Assembly (NCBI GenBank): GCA_050010535.1
Contig: JBEKKT010000003.1
Location: forward strand, 10,950 to 74,949
Length of the DNA: 64,000 nt
Direction of reading: 5' to 3'
Origin: JAJRAG01 sp050010535
GTDB taxonomy: Archaea > Thermoplasmatota > Thermoplasmata > Methanomassiliicoccales > JACIVX01
Shown here one piece after another: positions 34,950 to 43,866 of this stretch (position 1 is the first letter of the stretch; every line of letters starts with the position of its first letter). A program made the position numbers and the translations under genes. The notes under the pieces were generated by a model. It was given only the letters and a program-made list of their open reading frames with translations, ran no database searches and was not told the DNA's origin.

Positions 34950-36818
34950 GTGGCAAAGGATTGTAAGGAAGACTTGAGGCTGAAGCTAAGGACGGCCAAG
35001 GACGCCGTCGATGTGATTGAGAGAGGACAACGGGTCTTCATCGGCACTGCCTGCGGAGAGCCGCAGATGCTCGTGAAGGCGCTCGTCGCCAAGGCAGATT
35101 CGCTCGCCGACAACGAGATAATCCACACACTATCCCTAGGCCTCACCCCTTACTCTGAAGAGAAGTTCACGGATCAGTTCAGAGTCAATGCCTTCTTCAT
35201 CGGACCCAACGTACGGACCTCCGTCAACGAAGGACGTGCTGATTATACCCCCGTCTACCTGTCCGAGATCGGGAACCTGCTGGAGTAGGGTAGGATTCCA
35301 ATCGACGTGGCGTTAATCCAGGTCTCTCCGCCGGATGAACACGGTTACTGCAGCTTCGGCGTCTCGGTGGACATAACGAAGACTGCCACTGAGGCGGCTG
35401 ATGTCGTCATCGCCCAGATCAATCAGAACATGCCCAGGGTATTGGGGGACAGCTTCATCCACATCTCCGACATCGACTACCTGGTGGAGGGCAATGAGCC
35501 GTTGCTGGAGTGGCCGAGCGTCGATCCCGGCACGCAAATAGAGGCGGACAGCATTGGGCGGTTCGTTGCAGACCTTGTCGAAGACGGCTCCACAATCCAG
35601 ATAGGATATGGAGCGATCCCGAACTCCGTGCTGAAGAATTTGAAGGACAAGAGGGACCTTGGGGTCCACACGGAGATGTTCTCGGACGGTATCGTTGACC
35701 TTGTCGAGTCCGGAGTCGTGAATGGCAAGAGGAAGACCGTCCACAAAGACAAGATAATCGCATCCTTCTGCATCGGCAGCAAGAGCCTGTTCGACTTCGT
35801 CCACAATAACCCTGCGATCGAGTTCCATCCATCCAACTACACAAACGACCCTTGTCTGATCGGCAGGAACGAGAAGATGGTAGCCATCAACTCCGCCCTC
35901 GAGGTGGATCTCACAGGCCAGGTCTGCGCAGACCAGATCGGTTACATGTTCTATTCCGGACTGGGAGGACAGGTGGATTTCGTGAGGGGCGCTGCCCGTT
36001 CCAAAGGCGGAAAACCGATTATCGCACTCCCTTCGACCGCCCAGGGCGGGCAGGTCTCCAGAATAGCCCCAAGACTTTCCGACGGTGCTGGTGTAACGAC
36101 GACTAGGGGCGACGTCCACTATGTCGTCACCGAGTATGGAGTTGCGGAGCTGCATGGAAAGAGCATAATGCAGCGGGCCCTGGCAATGATCAACATCGCT
36201 CATCCGAAGTTCAGGGAGGACCTGCTGGCAGCGGCGAAGTTCCTTCGATACGTCTTCCTCGATCAATCCGATGTCCCTTATCGCGGACTTCCATATCCGC
36301 AGGAATATGAGACGTACAGAACCTTCGGCGACTCGCAGGTTTTCTTCAGGCCGATCAGGCCGACCGACGAAGAACCCCTGAAGGATCTTTTCTATTCGTT
36401 CTCTCAGAGGTCAATATACCTCCGTTTCATGGGGCCGAAGATCAGGATGCCACACAGGGAGTTGCAGTCATTTGTCAACATCGATTACGACACCGCAATG
36501 GCAATCGTCGGCGTCGTGCGCGAGAAGGAAAGGTTGAAGATCATCGCGGTTGGGAGATACGTACTGGACAAGAAGACTAACGACGCGGAAGTGGCGTTCG
36601 CCGTACACGATGACTGGCAGAACAAAGGTATCGGCACATTCCTTCTAGGTTATCTGATACGTATAGCCAAGGAAAGAGGAATAAGGACCTTCTCTGCAGA
36701 GGTGCTCGCAGAAAACAGGCCGATGCTTGACGTCTTCTACCAGTCAGGAGTCAAGGTCGAAACGACCGTGGAAGAGGGCACATACAGTTTAGTCCTCAAT
36801 CTCCAGCAGAAGCTATAG
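34950..36818 (+). pseudogene. Acetyl-CoA hydrolase/transferase-GNAT fusion, interrupted by an in-frame TAG
   Basis: A GTG start at 34950 with AGAGGGGAAG upstream opens a CoA-transferase frame. After 112 residues (ending SEIGNLLE) a TAG stands at 35286-35288, and the same frame then continues as GRIPIDVALIQVSPPDEHG through the rest of the transferase (GYGAIPNSVL, GTGAGVTTTRGD-like segment) and a GNAT acetyltransferase domain (about 36330-36818). Apart from this codon the roughly 620-residue protein is intact. Transferases of this family move CoA between acids such as acetate, 4-hydroxybutyrate and propionate. Either it is a fresh nonsense mutation, or TAG is read through (see findings); internal restart at GTG 35307 would lose the N terminus. 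Confidence 0.85.
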
Positions 36819-36838
36819 GCTCTGGACCGCGGACCCAT

Positions 36839-37330
36839 CTAACGGATTCTCTCGACGTTCCCGACGTAGCTGGCTATGTGGTCAGAGTGCTCTGCCTCTT
36901 CCCGTATCAGCAGGTCGATCGTAGAGAAGAAGAACGGCAAGTCCTCAGTCTTGATAAAACGGTCCACGTCGGAGTGCTTGAGTGCTTCCCTGATGTTAAC
37001 GTAAGTATCATACGCCAGCTTCTCATATTTCGAAAGGTCCATCATGATCTCGAATTCCGTCTTGTTCTTGAAGTTGAAGGCATGCGGCTGAAGCGGCAAG
37101 GCCTCGGGCCCAAGTGAGATACTAATCTTCGATATCATCTTTTCGACCAGGGTTCTATGCTTCTCCGACTCGTAGATGAGCTCGAAAATGACATCCCGAA
37201 ACTCGTCCTTCTTGACGTTTATGTAACCTTCCCACTGGGAGACTGACTCAAAACCTGCTTCGATCTCGAGCGCCTTCTTCAAGAAGCTTGCCAGTTCTTC
37301 CCCCGTTCTGACTTCGACCAAAGGGGGCAT
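36839..37330 (-). CDS. Ferritin-like diiron-domain protein
   Basis: A 163-residue four-helix ferritin-like protein. Possible diiron ligands are in EIEAGFES near residue 22, the EKHR segment near residue 56, and the EEAEHSDH motif near residue 150. It lacks a rubredoxin tail. Such proteins detoxify peroxide or oxygen, or store iron. Its neighbours do not show its partner. It converges on the CoA-transferase gene, and its ATG is preceded by an A/T-rich region. Confidence 0.75.
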   Translation of the reverse strand: MPPLVEVRTGEELASFLKKALEIEAGFESVSQWEGYINVKKDEFRDVIFELIYESEKHRTLVEKMISKISISLGPEALPLQPHAFNFKNKTEFEIMMDLSKYEKLAYDTYVNIREALKHSDVDRFIKTEDLPFFFSTIDLLIREEAEHSDHIASYVGNVERIR

Positions 37331-37645
37331 CGCTTTTTGATAATACTTTTAGATATTTAACAACCGGGAAACCTCCTTCGATCTTTTGAGGCAGAATCAA
37401 GAAAGCTGGATGAAGGTTGGAGTCCCCTCGTCATCTCTTGAACACATCACTTGGAAAATCGACACTCTCACGGTTCGACATGATTCGGACCAGAAAGAAA
37501 GACGCCCAGAAGGGTGGAATATCGAGGAAGGAAATGGTTTGCCGATCGGCGCTGGCCAGACGTAACGGCCCAGCTCAAGCAGTATCTCCCCGTCTCTGGT
37601 GCTAAGTAGTGTGGCTGTCTAGAGCATCTCGCCCCGATCAGGACC
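37331..37645. other. Gene-free region between two ferritin-like genes
   Basis: I see no gene that can be supported. The left end (37340-37365) is A/T rich (TTTTTGATAATACTTTTAGATATTTAACAA) and is the probable promoter of the ferritin-like gene on the minus strand. A 62-codon plus-strand frame in the middle has no ribosome binding site and an implausible composition. Confidence 0.5.
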
Positions 37646-38074
37646 TCACTTCTTCCTCTTGCCTTCCTTCACCGATGTGAAGAAATCGTGGTGCTCTTCC
37701 TCTTCCTCGAGGATTTCCTTGAATATGAACTCGGTGGTCGGATCCCCCTCGGCCGCAGCAACTTTCTGGATCCCTTTATACATGACAATCGCTCCCATTT
37801 CTGCCTTGATGTCGTTGTCCACCATCTCCCAAAGATCTCCACCGACCTCTATCGTGGCTGGTTTTGTCGTCGGAAGACCACCAAGATACCAGAGTCGCTC
37901 GGCAATCTTCTCCGCGTGCTTCATTTCCGCAACCGCGATGTCCTGAAACTCGTCAGAAACCGCGAAGTGCTCCGGCCCGGCCCATTGCACGTGTTGCCAC
38001 ATGTACTGGACAGAAACCTGAATCTCGCTTGCGATTGCCTTGTTCAGCAAGTCCTTTAGCTTCTGTGATGTCAA
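37646..38074 (-). CDS. Bacterioferritin-like / ferritin-like protein
   Basis: A 142-residue ferritin-family protein. Diiron ligands are visible in AIASEIQVSVQYM near residue 17, AEMKHAEKIAERL near residue 51, and EEEEHHDFFTSV near residue 128, so the centre looks complete. This is of the bacterioferritin or Dps-like type, and probably stores iron or removes hydrogen peroxide. A TATA-like GGTTTATTAGCC about 60 bases upstream of the ATG fits the promoter. With a dead superoxide dismutase, this and its neighbour may be the remaining oxygen defence. Confidence 0.85.
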   Translation of the reverse strand: MTSQKLKDLLNKAIASEIQVSVQYMWQHVQWAGPEHFAVSDEFQDIAVAEMKHAEKIAERLWYLGGLPTTKPATIEVGGDLWEMVDNDIKAEMGAIVMYKGIQKVAAAEGDPTTEFIFKEILEEEEEHHDFFTSVKEGKRKK

Positions 38075-38376
38075 ACAAATTCCTCCTGTCTCAGCCTGCC
38101 ATTGCGCAGGTCTATATTGCTATTCCGACTGAAGGCTAATAAACCTTTTGGAATTCGGAACGGCAACTGTTAGCCACTGGGATGTCAGTCGCCAAGAAGC
38201 CCCCGATCGCAAGCGGACCTGCTCGGTCTCAGTCAACCGGAAAGAAGTAAGCTTACACTCGCCACGAGGGACATCTTCTGCGTTTGCGGATGTTTCGGTC
38301 AAAACGTCTCAGAAGGGCCTCGCACCAAGGCATCCCGATTCTTATTAGGTCGCTTCTCAATTGCAGATCTGTGAGG
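38075..38376. other. Divergent intergenic region
   Basis: The 300 bases between the bacterioferritin-like gene and the DUF998 gene hold no supported gene. The part next to the bacterioferritin-like gene contains its likely promoter (AGGTTTATTAGCC). Frames of about 60 codons on both strands have no ribosome binding site or recognisable motifs. Confidence 0.5.
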
Positions 38377-38964
38377 ATGAGCCCAAGTTCATGGGTCAGG
38401 TTCGGGGCGGTTGCGGGTATCGTTGGAGCGACACTTTTCTCGGCTATGTGGGTCATTGCGGCTGTGAAAGATGGTCATTGGATACTGGGCGAGCAAACGC
38501 TCAGCGAACTTGGAGGAAATAGACCCGGATTGTTTTTCTTCAATTCGGGCGTGATCCTTGAGGGTACGCTTGCGCTCGTCTTCACATTCGGATTGTGGCA
38601 CGCGATGGAGAAAACGACCCTGCAGAGGATCGGGAATATCCTCCTCCTTTTCGCCTCATGCGCCCTGATACTGGTCGGCATCTTTCCGATAACAACAGGA
38701 CTGCTCCATGGCATCGCGAGCTACGCGTTCTTCGGATTAACGCTCGTTGCGATTCTTCTTTTGATTCATCCACTGTGGACCGACGGAGACTTCGGTCCAG
38801 TGGCTGGGATCGTGACCCTGGGCGCTGTCATCCTGTCCATAGCGTTCCTTTCTTTTGCGACCATCGCGCTAACCGAGGCGGTAGGGGTCATTTGTCTCCT
38901 TGCGTGGTCATCGCTCCTTTCTGCAATGATGCTGAGGAAAAACACGATTTCGATCAGGACCTAG
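38377..38964 (+). CDS. DUF998-family membrane protein
   Basis: About 195 residues with six predicted membrane helices (for example GAVAGIVGATLFSAMWVIAA, ALVFTFGLWHAM, ILLLFASCALILVGIF, SYAFFGLTLVAILLLI and two near the C terminus). The ELGGNRPGLFFFNSGVILEG segment near residue 45 and GLLHGIASYAFF are typical of DUF998, a family of unknown function. ATG 38377 is preceded by GTGAGG. The frame opens further upstream, but that part has no helix and no clear start. Confidence 0.8.
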   Translation: MSPSSWVRFGAVAGIVGATLFSAMWVIAAVKDGHWILGEQTLSELGGNRPGLFFFNSGVILEGTLALVFTFGLWHAMEKTTLQRIGNILLLFASCALILVGIFPITTGLLHGIASYAFFGLTLVAILLLIHPLWTDGDFGPVAGIVTLGAVILSIAFLSFATIALTEAVGVICLLAWSSLLSAMMLRKNTISIRT

Positions 38965-38989
38965 AGGAGCGTCCCGCTAGAAATCGGTC

Positions 38990-40072
38990 TCATCTAGTGG
39001 GTTTCTTCGTTCTGTACCTGTAGCTGATATTGCAGCTGCCCTCTCTGCTGACCATGCAGGGGCCGATGGGATTGCCTGGCGAGCATGTCGCTCCAAACGC
39101 TGGGCACTCTTCGGACGCGATCAGACCCCGAAGCACCTCTCCGCATCTACACCCCTCCAGCTCGTCTTGGATGCTTGGCAAATCCTTGAGAGTCTTCGTA
39201 TAGCGCAGCCTCGCATCTTGGAATCGGAACTCATCGCTCAACTCAAGGGCGCTCTTCTTGATGACAGGCAAGCCCCTCCATGCTTTGTCCACGGGTGTGA
39301 AGACCCGCTTGACAAGGGCGAGTGCACGGGGGTTCCCTTCGGGTTTGACAACCCTCGTGTATTCGTTCTCGACCTCTGCCCTTCCCTCGGCCACCTGCCT
39401 CACGAGCATGTAGACCGCAACAAGAAGGTCCAAAGGCTCGAATCCCGCGACAACCTGTGGAATATGCCTCTTCTCTGATATTTCGCGATAGGGACCAATA
39501 CCGATGATTGTGGAAACGTGACCCGGTTCGATGAGCCCATCAACCTTCACCTCTCCCATCTCGAAAATAGTATCTAGGGCCGGTGACAGGAGCCTGTGAC
39601 AGCTCAGCACCGAGAATGAATCTGGAACTCCGTCCGCAAGGGCGGACGCAGTCGTGGGGCTTGTCGTCTCGAAGCCGATAGCCAAGAACACGATCCTGCT
39701 TCCATCCTTCGCAAGACGAACGGCGTCGTCGACAGAGTAGACGACCCTCACGTCGCCGCCTCTGGCTCTTGCGTCCGCCAGGGACCCCCTCGGCGTCGGG
39801 ACTGCAAGCATGTCGCCAAAGACCGCCAAAGTCACCCCGGAATCGACCAAGGCGATAGCTTCGCAGATCTCCCTAGAAGTCGTCACGCACACGGGACAGC
39901 CTGGACCCTGCCGAATCTCGATCCCCGCTTCCTTGAGGAGTCCCTGCAATCCGAACCTCACGAGAGTGTCCTGATGCGTCCCGCAGACGTGCATGAACCT
40001 CAAGTTGACATCGAACTTCTTGATCTTGTCAATGATTCCCCTGGCAGTCGACTCGCCTCTGAAATGGAACAT
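38990..40072 (-). CDS. hypD: Hydrogenase maturation protein HypD
   Basis: Full-length HypD (360 residues). The catalytic HVCGTHQDT, GPGCPVCVT and FETTSPTTASA motifs are present, and the C-terminal [4Fe-4S] cysteines are found in CRCGEVL, EECPAFG, CSPGN and GPCMVS. HypD with HypC builds the Fe(CN)2CO group of [NiFe] hydrogenases, so the organism should carry such a hydrogenase outside the window. It follows hypA directly with no gap (stop of hypA at 40073). Confidence 0.95.
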   Translation of the reverse strand: MFHFRGESTARGIIDKIKKFDVNLRFMHVCGTHQDTLVRFGLQGLLKEAGIEIRQGPGCPVCVTTSREICEAIALVDSGVTLAVFGDMLAVPTPRGSLADARARGGDVRVVYSVDDAVRLAKDGSRIVFLAIGFETTSPTTASALADGVPDSFSVLSCHRLLSPALDTIFEMGEVKVDGLIEPGHVSTIIGIGPYREISEKRHIPQVVAGFEPLDLLVAVYMLVRQVAEGRAEVENEYTRVVKPEGNPRALALVKRVFTPVDKAWRGLPVIKKSALELSDEFRFQDARLRYTKTLKDLPSIQDELEGCRCGEVLRGLIASEECPAFGATCSPGNPIGPCMVSREGSCNISYRYRTKKPTR

Positions 40073-40447
40073 CTATTTCTCAACCACCTTCACGGAAACC
40101 ACTCGGCAACTTGCGCCCTTCTTGACTTCGATCTTCTGTCCACACGACGGGCATCGGAGTATGGGGACGGAGAGATGAAATGATTCGTCCTCCACATAGT
40201 CAATTCTCCCTTCATAGCTACAAAAGGGGCACCTGACCATCACTTCCTCTTCCTCGATTCTCAGCCCTGCCCCTTCGAGCATTGTGTCCTTTGAGAGGAC
40301 CTCGAACGCAAACTGAAGTTGCCCGTGCCCAAGGAAGGTGAGTCTCCCGACCGCGAGAACGACCTCTTCCACTTTCTCGACGTCATGCTTGCTGAGCTCG
40401 GAGAGAACGGCGTCGATGATTCCTGACATTACCGAGACTTCATGCAT
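40073..40447 (-). CDS. hypA: Hydrogenase nickel-insertion protein HypA
   Basis: About 124 residues starting with the nickel-binding MHE (ATG 40447; the frame could extend seven codons earlier, but the Met-His-Glu start is diagnostic). The zinc ribbon has two CxxC pairs: CPFC near residue 73 and CPSC near residue 101. HypA hands nickel to the hydrogenase together with HypB. The CobW-type GTPase further on in the window is not a HypB. It lies immediately upstream of hypD. Confidence 0.93.
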   Translation of the reverse strand: MHEVSVMSGIIDAVLSELSKHDVEKVEEVVLAVGRLTFLGHGQLQFAFEVLSKDTMLEGAGLRIEEEEVMVRCPFCSYEGRIDYVEDESFHLSVPILRCPSCGQKIEVKKGASCRVVSVKVVEK

Positions 40448-40647
40448 CCAGCTCCTCAACGGGATCACATCTATTAATTATCTCTTCGAAACGACCCTTT
40501 GAGACCGCCCTTCGGGGCAGAGGCAGACTTCCATACCGGCTCCAAAGGCGCTCATCCTAGAATCCGAGGCTCTCTCTTTCCAGCGTCGCCAGGAACAATG
40601 TGGCAATATTCTTATACGCTTATCAAGATACGAGCGAAAGGTGCGGC

Positions 40648-40938
40648 ATGGCAACAGGTGAGAGGAAATCCAGGAAAGAACTGACCCTCGAGTCCATCGT
40701 TGAAGGTAAGAAGATGGAGGCCTACGTCGAGCATAGGACGAAGGACATGCACTCCTGCTGGATCTGTGGAACGATAGGCTACAAGAAGAAGGCGATGAAG
40801 AACGTCGGCTCGAAGTGGATCTGCATCGACTGCCTGCGCAACCTGAAGGAAGTCCTTGAGACCTTGGACCAGTGGGAGGCGGAGATCCAAATGGAAAAGG
40901 AGATGAGCAAGAAGATCGACGAAACGCTCGGCATATAG
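40648..40938 (+). CDS. Small zinc-ribbon protein, function unknown
   Basis: A 96-residue protein from the ATG at 40648. Two cysteine pairs, CWICG and CIDC, lie 21 residues apart and form a zinc ribbon; the C-terminal third is a predicted charged helix (EVLETLDQWEAEIQMEKEMSKK). TTCTTATACGCTTAT about 30 bases upstream is a TATA-like element. It is transcribed divergently from hypA. I do not recognise the family. Confidence 0.75.
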   Translation: MATGERKSRKELTLESIVEGKKMEAYVEHRTKDMHSCWICGTIGYKKKAMKNVGSKWICIDCLRNLKEVLETLDQWEAEIQMEKEMSKKIDETLGI

Positions 40939-40963
40939 TCGCGACCGGCGTCACCTCTCGATA

Positions 40964-41596
40964 TCAATTCTTCTGAAAGACCTTTGAGTAGTAGTCGCAG
41001 TATCTGTTGACTGGGCAGCCGCTGCATTTCGGTCCGACCGGCCTGCAGACCGTCTTTCCGAATGAAACGAAAAGCGTGTTGACGACCTTCCAGAGGTCCC
41101 TGGGAACAATCTGGACAAATTCACGTTCCGTTTCTTCCGGGCCCTTCGTCTTGACGAGCCCGATCCTGTTCGAGACACGATGGACGTGAGTGTCGACGGG
41201 TATCGCATCCAGACCGAATCCATAGACTAGGACGCAGTTGGCCGTCTTCCTTCCTACGAGCGGAAGGGCGAGGAGCGATTCCATGTCGACAGGCACCTCA
41301 TCGCCATAGTCCTCATGAATTATCCTGGCAATATCCTTGATCGCCTTCGACTTGACCGCAGGGAAACCAGCGGGGCGGATCAAAGAACGTATCACATCCA
41401 ATGGGGCGTCAGCCAGCGCCTTTGGTGTGTCGAATCTTGAGAACAGCTGGGTTGACGCTACATGAGTATTCTTGTCCTTCGTCCGTTGTGACAGAACCGT
41501 GGAAATGAGCACGTGAAAAGGATCTGTCTTCCAGCTTACCTCCCCCTCGTCGCCCTTCCCAGGAAAAGCACCAGTTGGGAAGCTTCTTGCGATCAC
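40964..41596 (-). CDS. nth: Endonuclease III
   Basis: A 210-residue HhH-GPD glycosylase/AP lyase. The helix-hairpin-helix LPLVGRKTANCVL carries the catalytic lysine, VDTHVHRV holds the aspartate, and the C-terminal [4Fe-4S] site is C-x6-C-x2-C-x5-C (CRPVGPKCSGCPVNRYC). It excises oxidised pyrimidines. The start is at 41596, 13 bases after the folC stop, so the two may be co-transcribed. Confidence 0.94.
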   Translation of the reverse strand: MIARSFPTGAFPGKGDEGEVSWKTDPFHVLISTVLSQRTKDKNTHVASTQLFSRFDTPKALADAPLDVIRSLIRPAGFPAVKSKAIKDIARIIHEDYGDEVPVDMESLLALPLVGRKTANCVLVYGFGLDAIPVDTHVHRVSNRIGLVKTKGPEETEREFVQIVPRDLWKVVNTLFVSFGKTVCRPVGPKCSGCPVNRYCDYYSKVFQKN

Positions 41597-41609
41597 CTGG
41601 ACAATCTTC

Positions 41610-42902
41610 CTAACGGGTTTCGTGCGAATCCCACCACCTCTTTCCCTCGCCTATAGTATAGAGAGAACCAGTCACAAGGACCGTGTCGTTCTTGGTCGAG
41701 ACTGTCATTGCTCTCGCAAACGCCTCCCCGACGTCGCCGATCATCTCCACGTGAGAGCAGTGTTCTCTCAGAGCGTCACGTACTGTCGCCGCAGGGAAGG
41801 CGCGTTTAGTATCTGGCGATGTCGCAATCGCCATTGAGGCGATACTCCCAAAATGCTTTGAAATCCCGCTGAGGTCCTTGTCGTTCAGCACCCCGAGCAC
41901 AAGGATTAATCTTCCCTTTGCCAGTCTCTTGATGTCGGCGGCAACGACAGCTGCTCCATCCGGAGTGTGACTTGCGTCAAGAATGACGTGTGGGGCTTTG
42001 GACAGCACCTCGATTCTCCCCGGCCAATCGACCTTACTGAGACCTTCGACTATCGCATCATCTGGCACATCGACTCCCCTTCCCCTAAGCTCAAGAAGGC
42101 AACCATACGACAATGCGATATTGGACGCCTGATACGATCCGGGAAGAGGGACGTGAACCTCGCTGGAAAGACCGTGAAGAAGAACCGTTGTATCGTCCAG
42201 GGTCGACGAGATAAGCTGGTACTTGATGTCCTTGCCCACGATTCTGAGAGGAGACCTCTTGTTCTTTGACACCGAACGGAGCACCGCGAGCGCGTCCTCC
42301 TTGTCTTCGGCAGTTATTACTGGCACCTCAGGTTTTATGATTCCCGCTTTCTCGCCAGCGATCTTCGTTATCGTGTCCCCTAGGTATCCTGTGTGCTCAA
42401 GGCCTATCCTCGTTATCACCGTGCAGTCCGGTGCTATCACATTCGTCGCATCCAGTCTTCCGCCCATGCCGACCTCCACGACGGCTTCCTCGACCTCCAT
42501 GTCGACGAAGTAGGCGAACGCTATTGCTGTTGTGATCTCAAAGAACGTGAGACGTCTATCCGAACCCGAAAGGGCCATCTCTTCGACGAACGGCCTGACG
42601 TCTTCGACCAGCGCCAGCAATTTGGAATCTGGGATCTTCACTCCATCCACTTGGATCCTTTCCCGAAAATCGAGGATGTGAGGGGACGTGTATAGACCGA
42701 CCTTGTAACCCGCCTCTTTAAGCACCGAAGAGGTCATTGCGCACACCGAACCCTTGCCGTTGGTGCCCGCGACATGGACCGACCTGAACTCCTTATGAGG
42801 ATTTCCAAGATGTTCGAGGAGCTCGCTCACATTCCTGAGGCCAAACTTTATTCCCACCGTCTCAAGACCATAGAGCCAGTCGAGCGTTTCACGGTAGCCC
42901 AT
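41610..42902 (-). CDS. folC: FolC-type folylpolyglutamate/dihydrofolate synthase
   Basis: A Mur-ligase-superfamily protein of about 430 residues. The P-loop is VAGTNGKGSVCAM near residue 45, followed by SPHILDFRERIQVDG, and the C-terminal domain contains DASHTPDG. FolC proteins add glutamate to folates or to related pterin cofactors; which substrate it uses cannot be told. MptD at 2.3 kb also points to pterin synthesis. ATG 42902 follows GAGGGGTTG; the frame opens further upstream. It overlaps no neighbour. Confidence 0.88.
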   Translation of the reverse strand: MGYRETLDWLYGLETVGIKFGLRNVSELLEHLGNPHKEFRSVHVAGTNGKGSVCAMTSSVLKEAGYKVGLYTSPHILDFRERIQVDGVKIPDSKLLALVEDVRPFVEEMALSGSDRRLTFFEITTAIAFAYFVDMEVEEAVVEVGMGGRLDATNVIAPDCTVITRIGLEHTGYLGDTITKIAGEKAGIIKPEVPVITAEDKEDALAVLRSVSKNKRSPLRIVGKDIKYQLISSTLDDTTVLLHGLSSEVHVPLPGSYQASNIALSYGCLLELRGRGVDVPDDAIVEGLSKVDWPGRIEVLSKAPHVILDASHTPDGAAVVAADIKRLAKGRLILVLGVLNDKDLSGISKHFGSIASMAIATSPDTKRAFPAATVRDALREHCSHVEMIGDVGEAFARAMTVSTKNDTVLVTGSLYTIGEGKRWWDSHETR

Positions 42903-42927
42903 CAACCCCTCGGATGCATGATGGTGT

Positions 42928-43725
42928 TTAAGGACTTTCCCCTTTATTGACAAGGTTCTCAACAAAGGACCCCAGCGTCTTGCCTTTGCGTCTCGCCGCG
43001 GCTTTCATCACCTTCATAATGCCCGAGCCGTACTGCGCCGCCTTCTTCTCCCTTGTCGCAATCTCTCCGAGACCGAGAGAGATACCAACATCCCTGAGCA
43101 CGGCTTTTCGGACGCCATTCCTGATGTGTTCTGCAACTGGAACCGCTTCCACGGCATCGATTACCCCGGGATGGAGATAGGGGTGCAGCACAGCCCTGCC
43201 GCAATACTCAGCGATTCGTCTCTCGTTCCTCAGACCGACGTCCAACAGACGAGCAAGGTCTTTTCTCATGCTCTCTCGCAGCTCGTCGAGAGGCATTCTT
43301 ATGTATCTCGCGTATCCTCCAAAGAGCTCGTCGGCTCCCTGGCCGCTCACAAGCACATCCTCTTTCGAGCTCTTGGAGACGAAATACAGCGGCATTTCAA
43401 ATGAAATCGTCAGCGGGTTTCTAGTGGAAATCAGTCTTGAAACGAGAATGACTGCTTGCATGATGTCCTCCTCATCGATGACCAAACCGACCCACGGCAA
43501 TCCCATTGACGCTGCCGCGTGTTCCGCTGCAACAAGGTCGTGAGACCCTTCGATGCCAACCGTGTAAAGCGTCGGAGTGGAGCGATCGGCGATAACTGCT
43601 GCAAGTACGCTGCTATCCAATCCTCCAGAGAAGAGCAGCCCCGCCCCCCTTCGCGCGACCTGCTCATTCACAGCGAAAGTGAGCGCATCCAGTATGTTCC
43701 GGGTCCTGTTCATCTGTCGACTCAA
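42928..43725 (-). CDS. Asparagine-synthase-like protein lacking the glutaminase domain
   Basis: A 265-residue protein with the ATP-pyrophosphatase (PP-loop) domain of AsnB: LLFSGGLDSSVLAAV near residue 33, SGQGADELFGGYARY near residue 130. The N-terminal glutamine amidotransferase domain of AsnB is absent, with only 30 residues before the PP-loop, so it would need free ammonia or another acceptor, or have a different substrate. Such short forms exist in archaea and their function is unclear. It is followed on the same strand by folC. Start ATG at 43725 or 43713. Confidence 0.75.
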   Translation of the reverse strand: MSRQMNRTRNILDALTFAVNEQVARRGAGLLFSGGLDSSVLAAVIADRSTPTLYTVGIEGSHDLVAAEHAAASMGLPWVGLVIDEEDIMQAVILVSRLISTRNPLTISFEMPLYFVSKSSKEDVLVSGQGADELFGGYARYIRMPLDELRESMRKDLARLLDVGLRNERRIAEYCGRAVLHPYLHPGVIDAVEAVPVAEHIRNGVRKAVLRDVGISLGLGEIATREKKAAQYGSGIMKVMKAAARRKGKTLGSFVENLVNKGESP

Positions 43726-43866
43726 TCCCTTCCTGGGTATTTAGTCTTCCTCTCGGGTCGACCTGATGCCTTAACGGGTTCTCACCATCCGAATTTCATA
43801 TCCGCGCCAAATTCCCCTGAGTCTCGAATGAAAACTCTATAAAGGTACTAGCAGTTCCGGTGGAAG

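Noticed and set aside
35313..36266. A 317-codon minus-strand frame opposite the CoA-transferase
   Set aside because: It is the antisense of a recognisable conserved protein and has no motif of its own.
37417..37605. A 62-codon plus-strand frame between the ferritin-like genes
   Set aside because: Basic, low-information composition without start signals.
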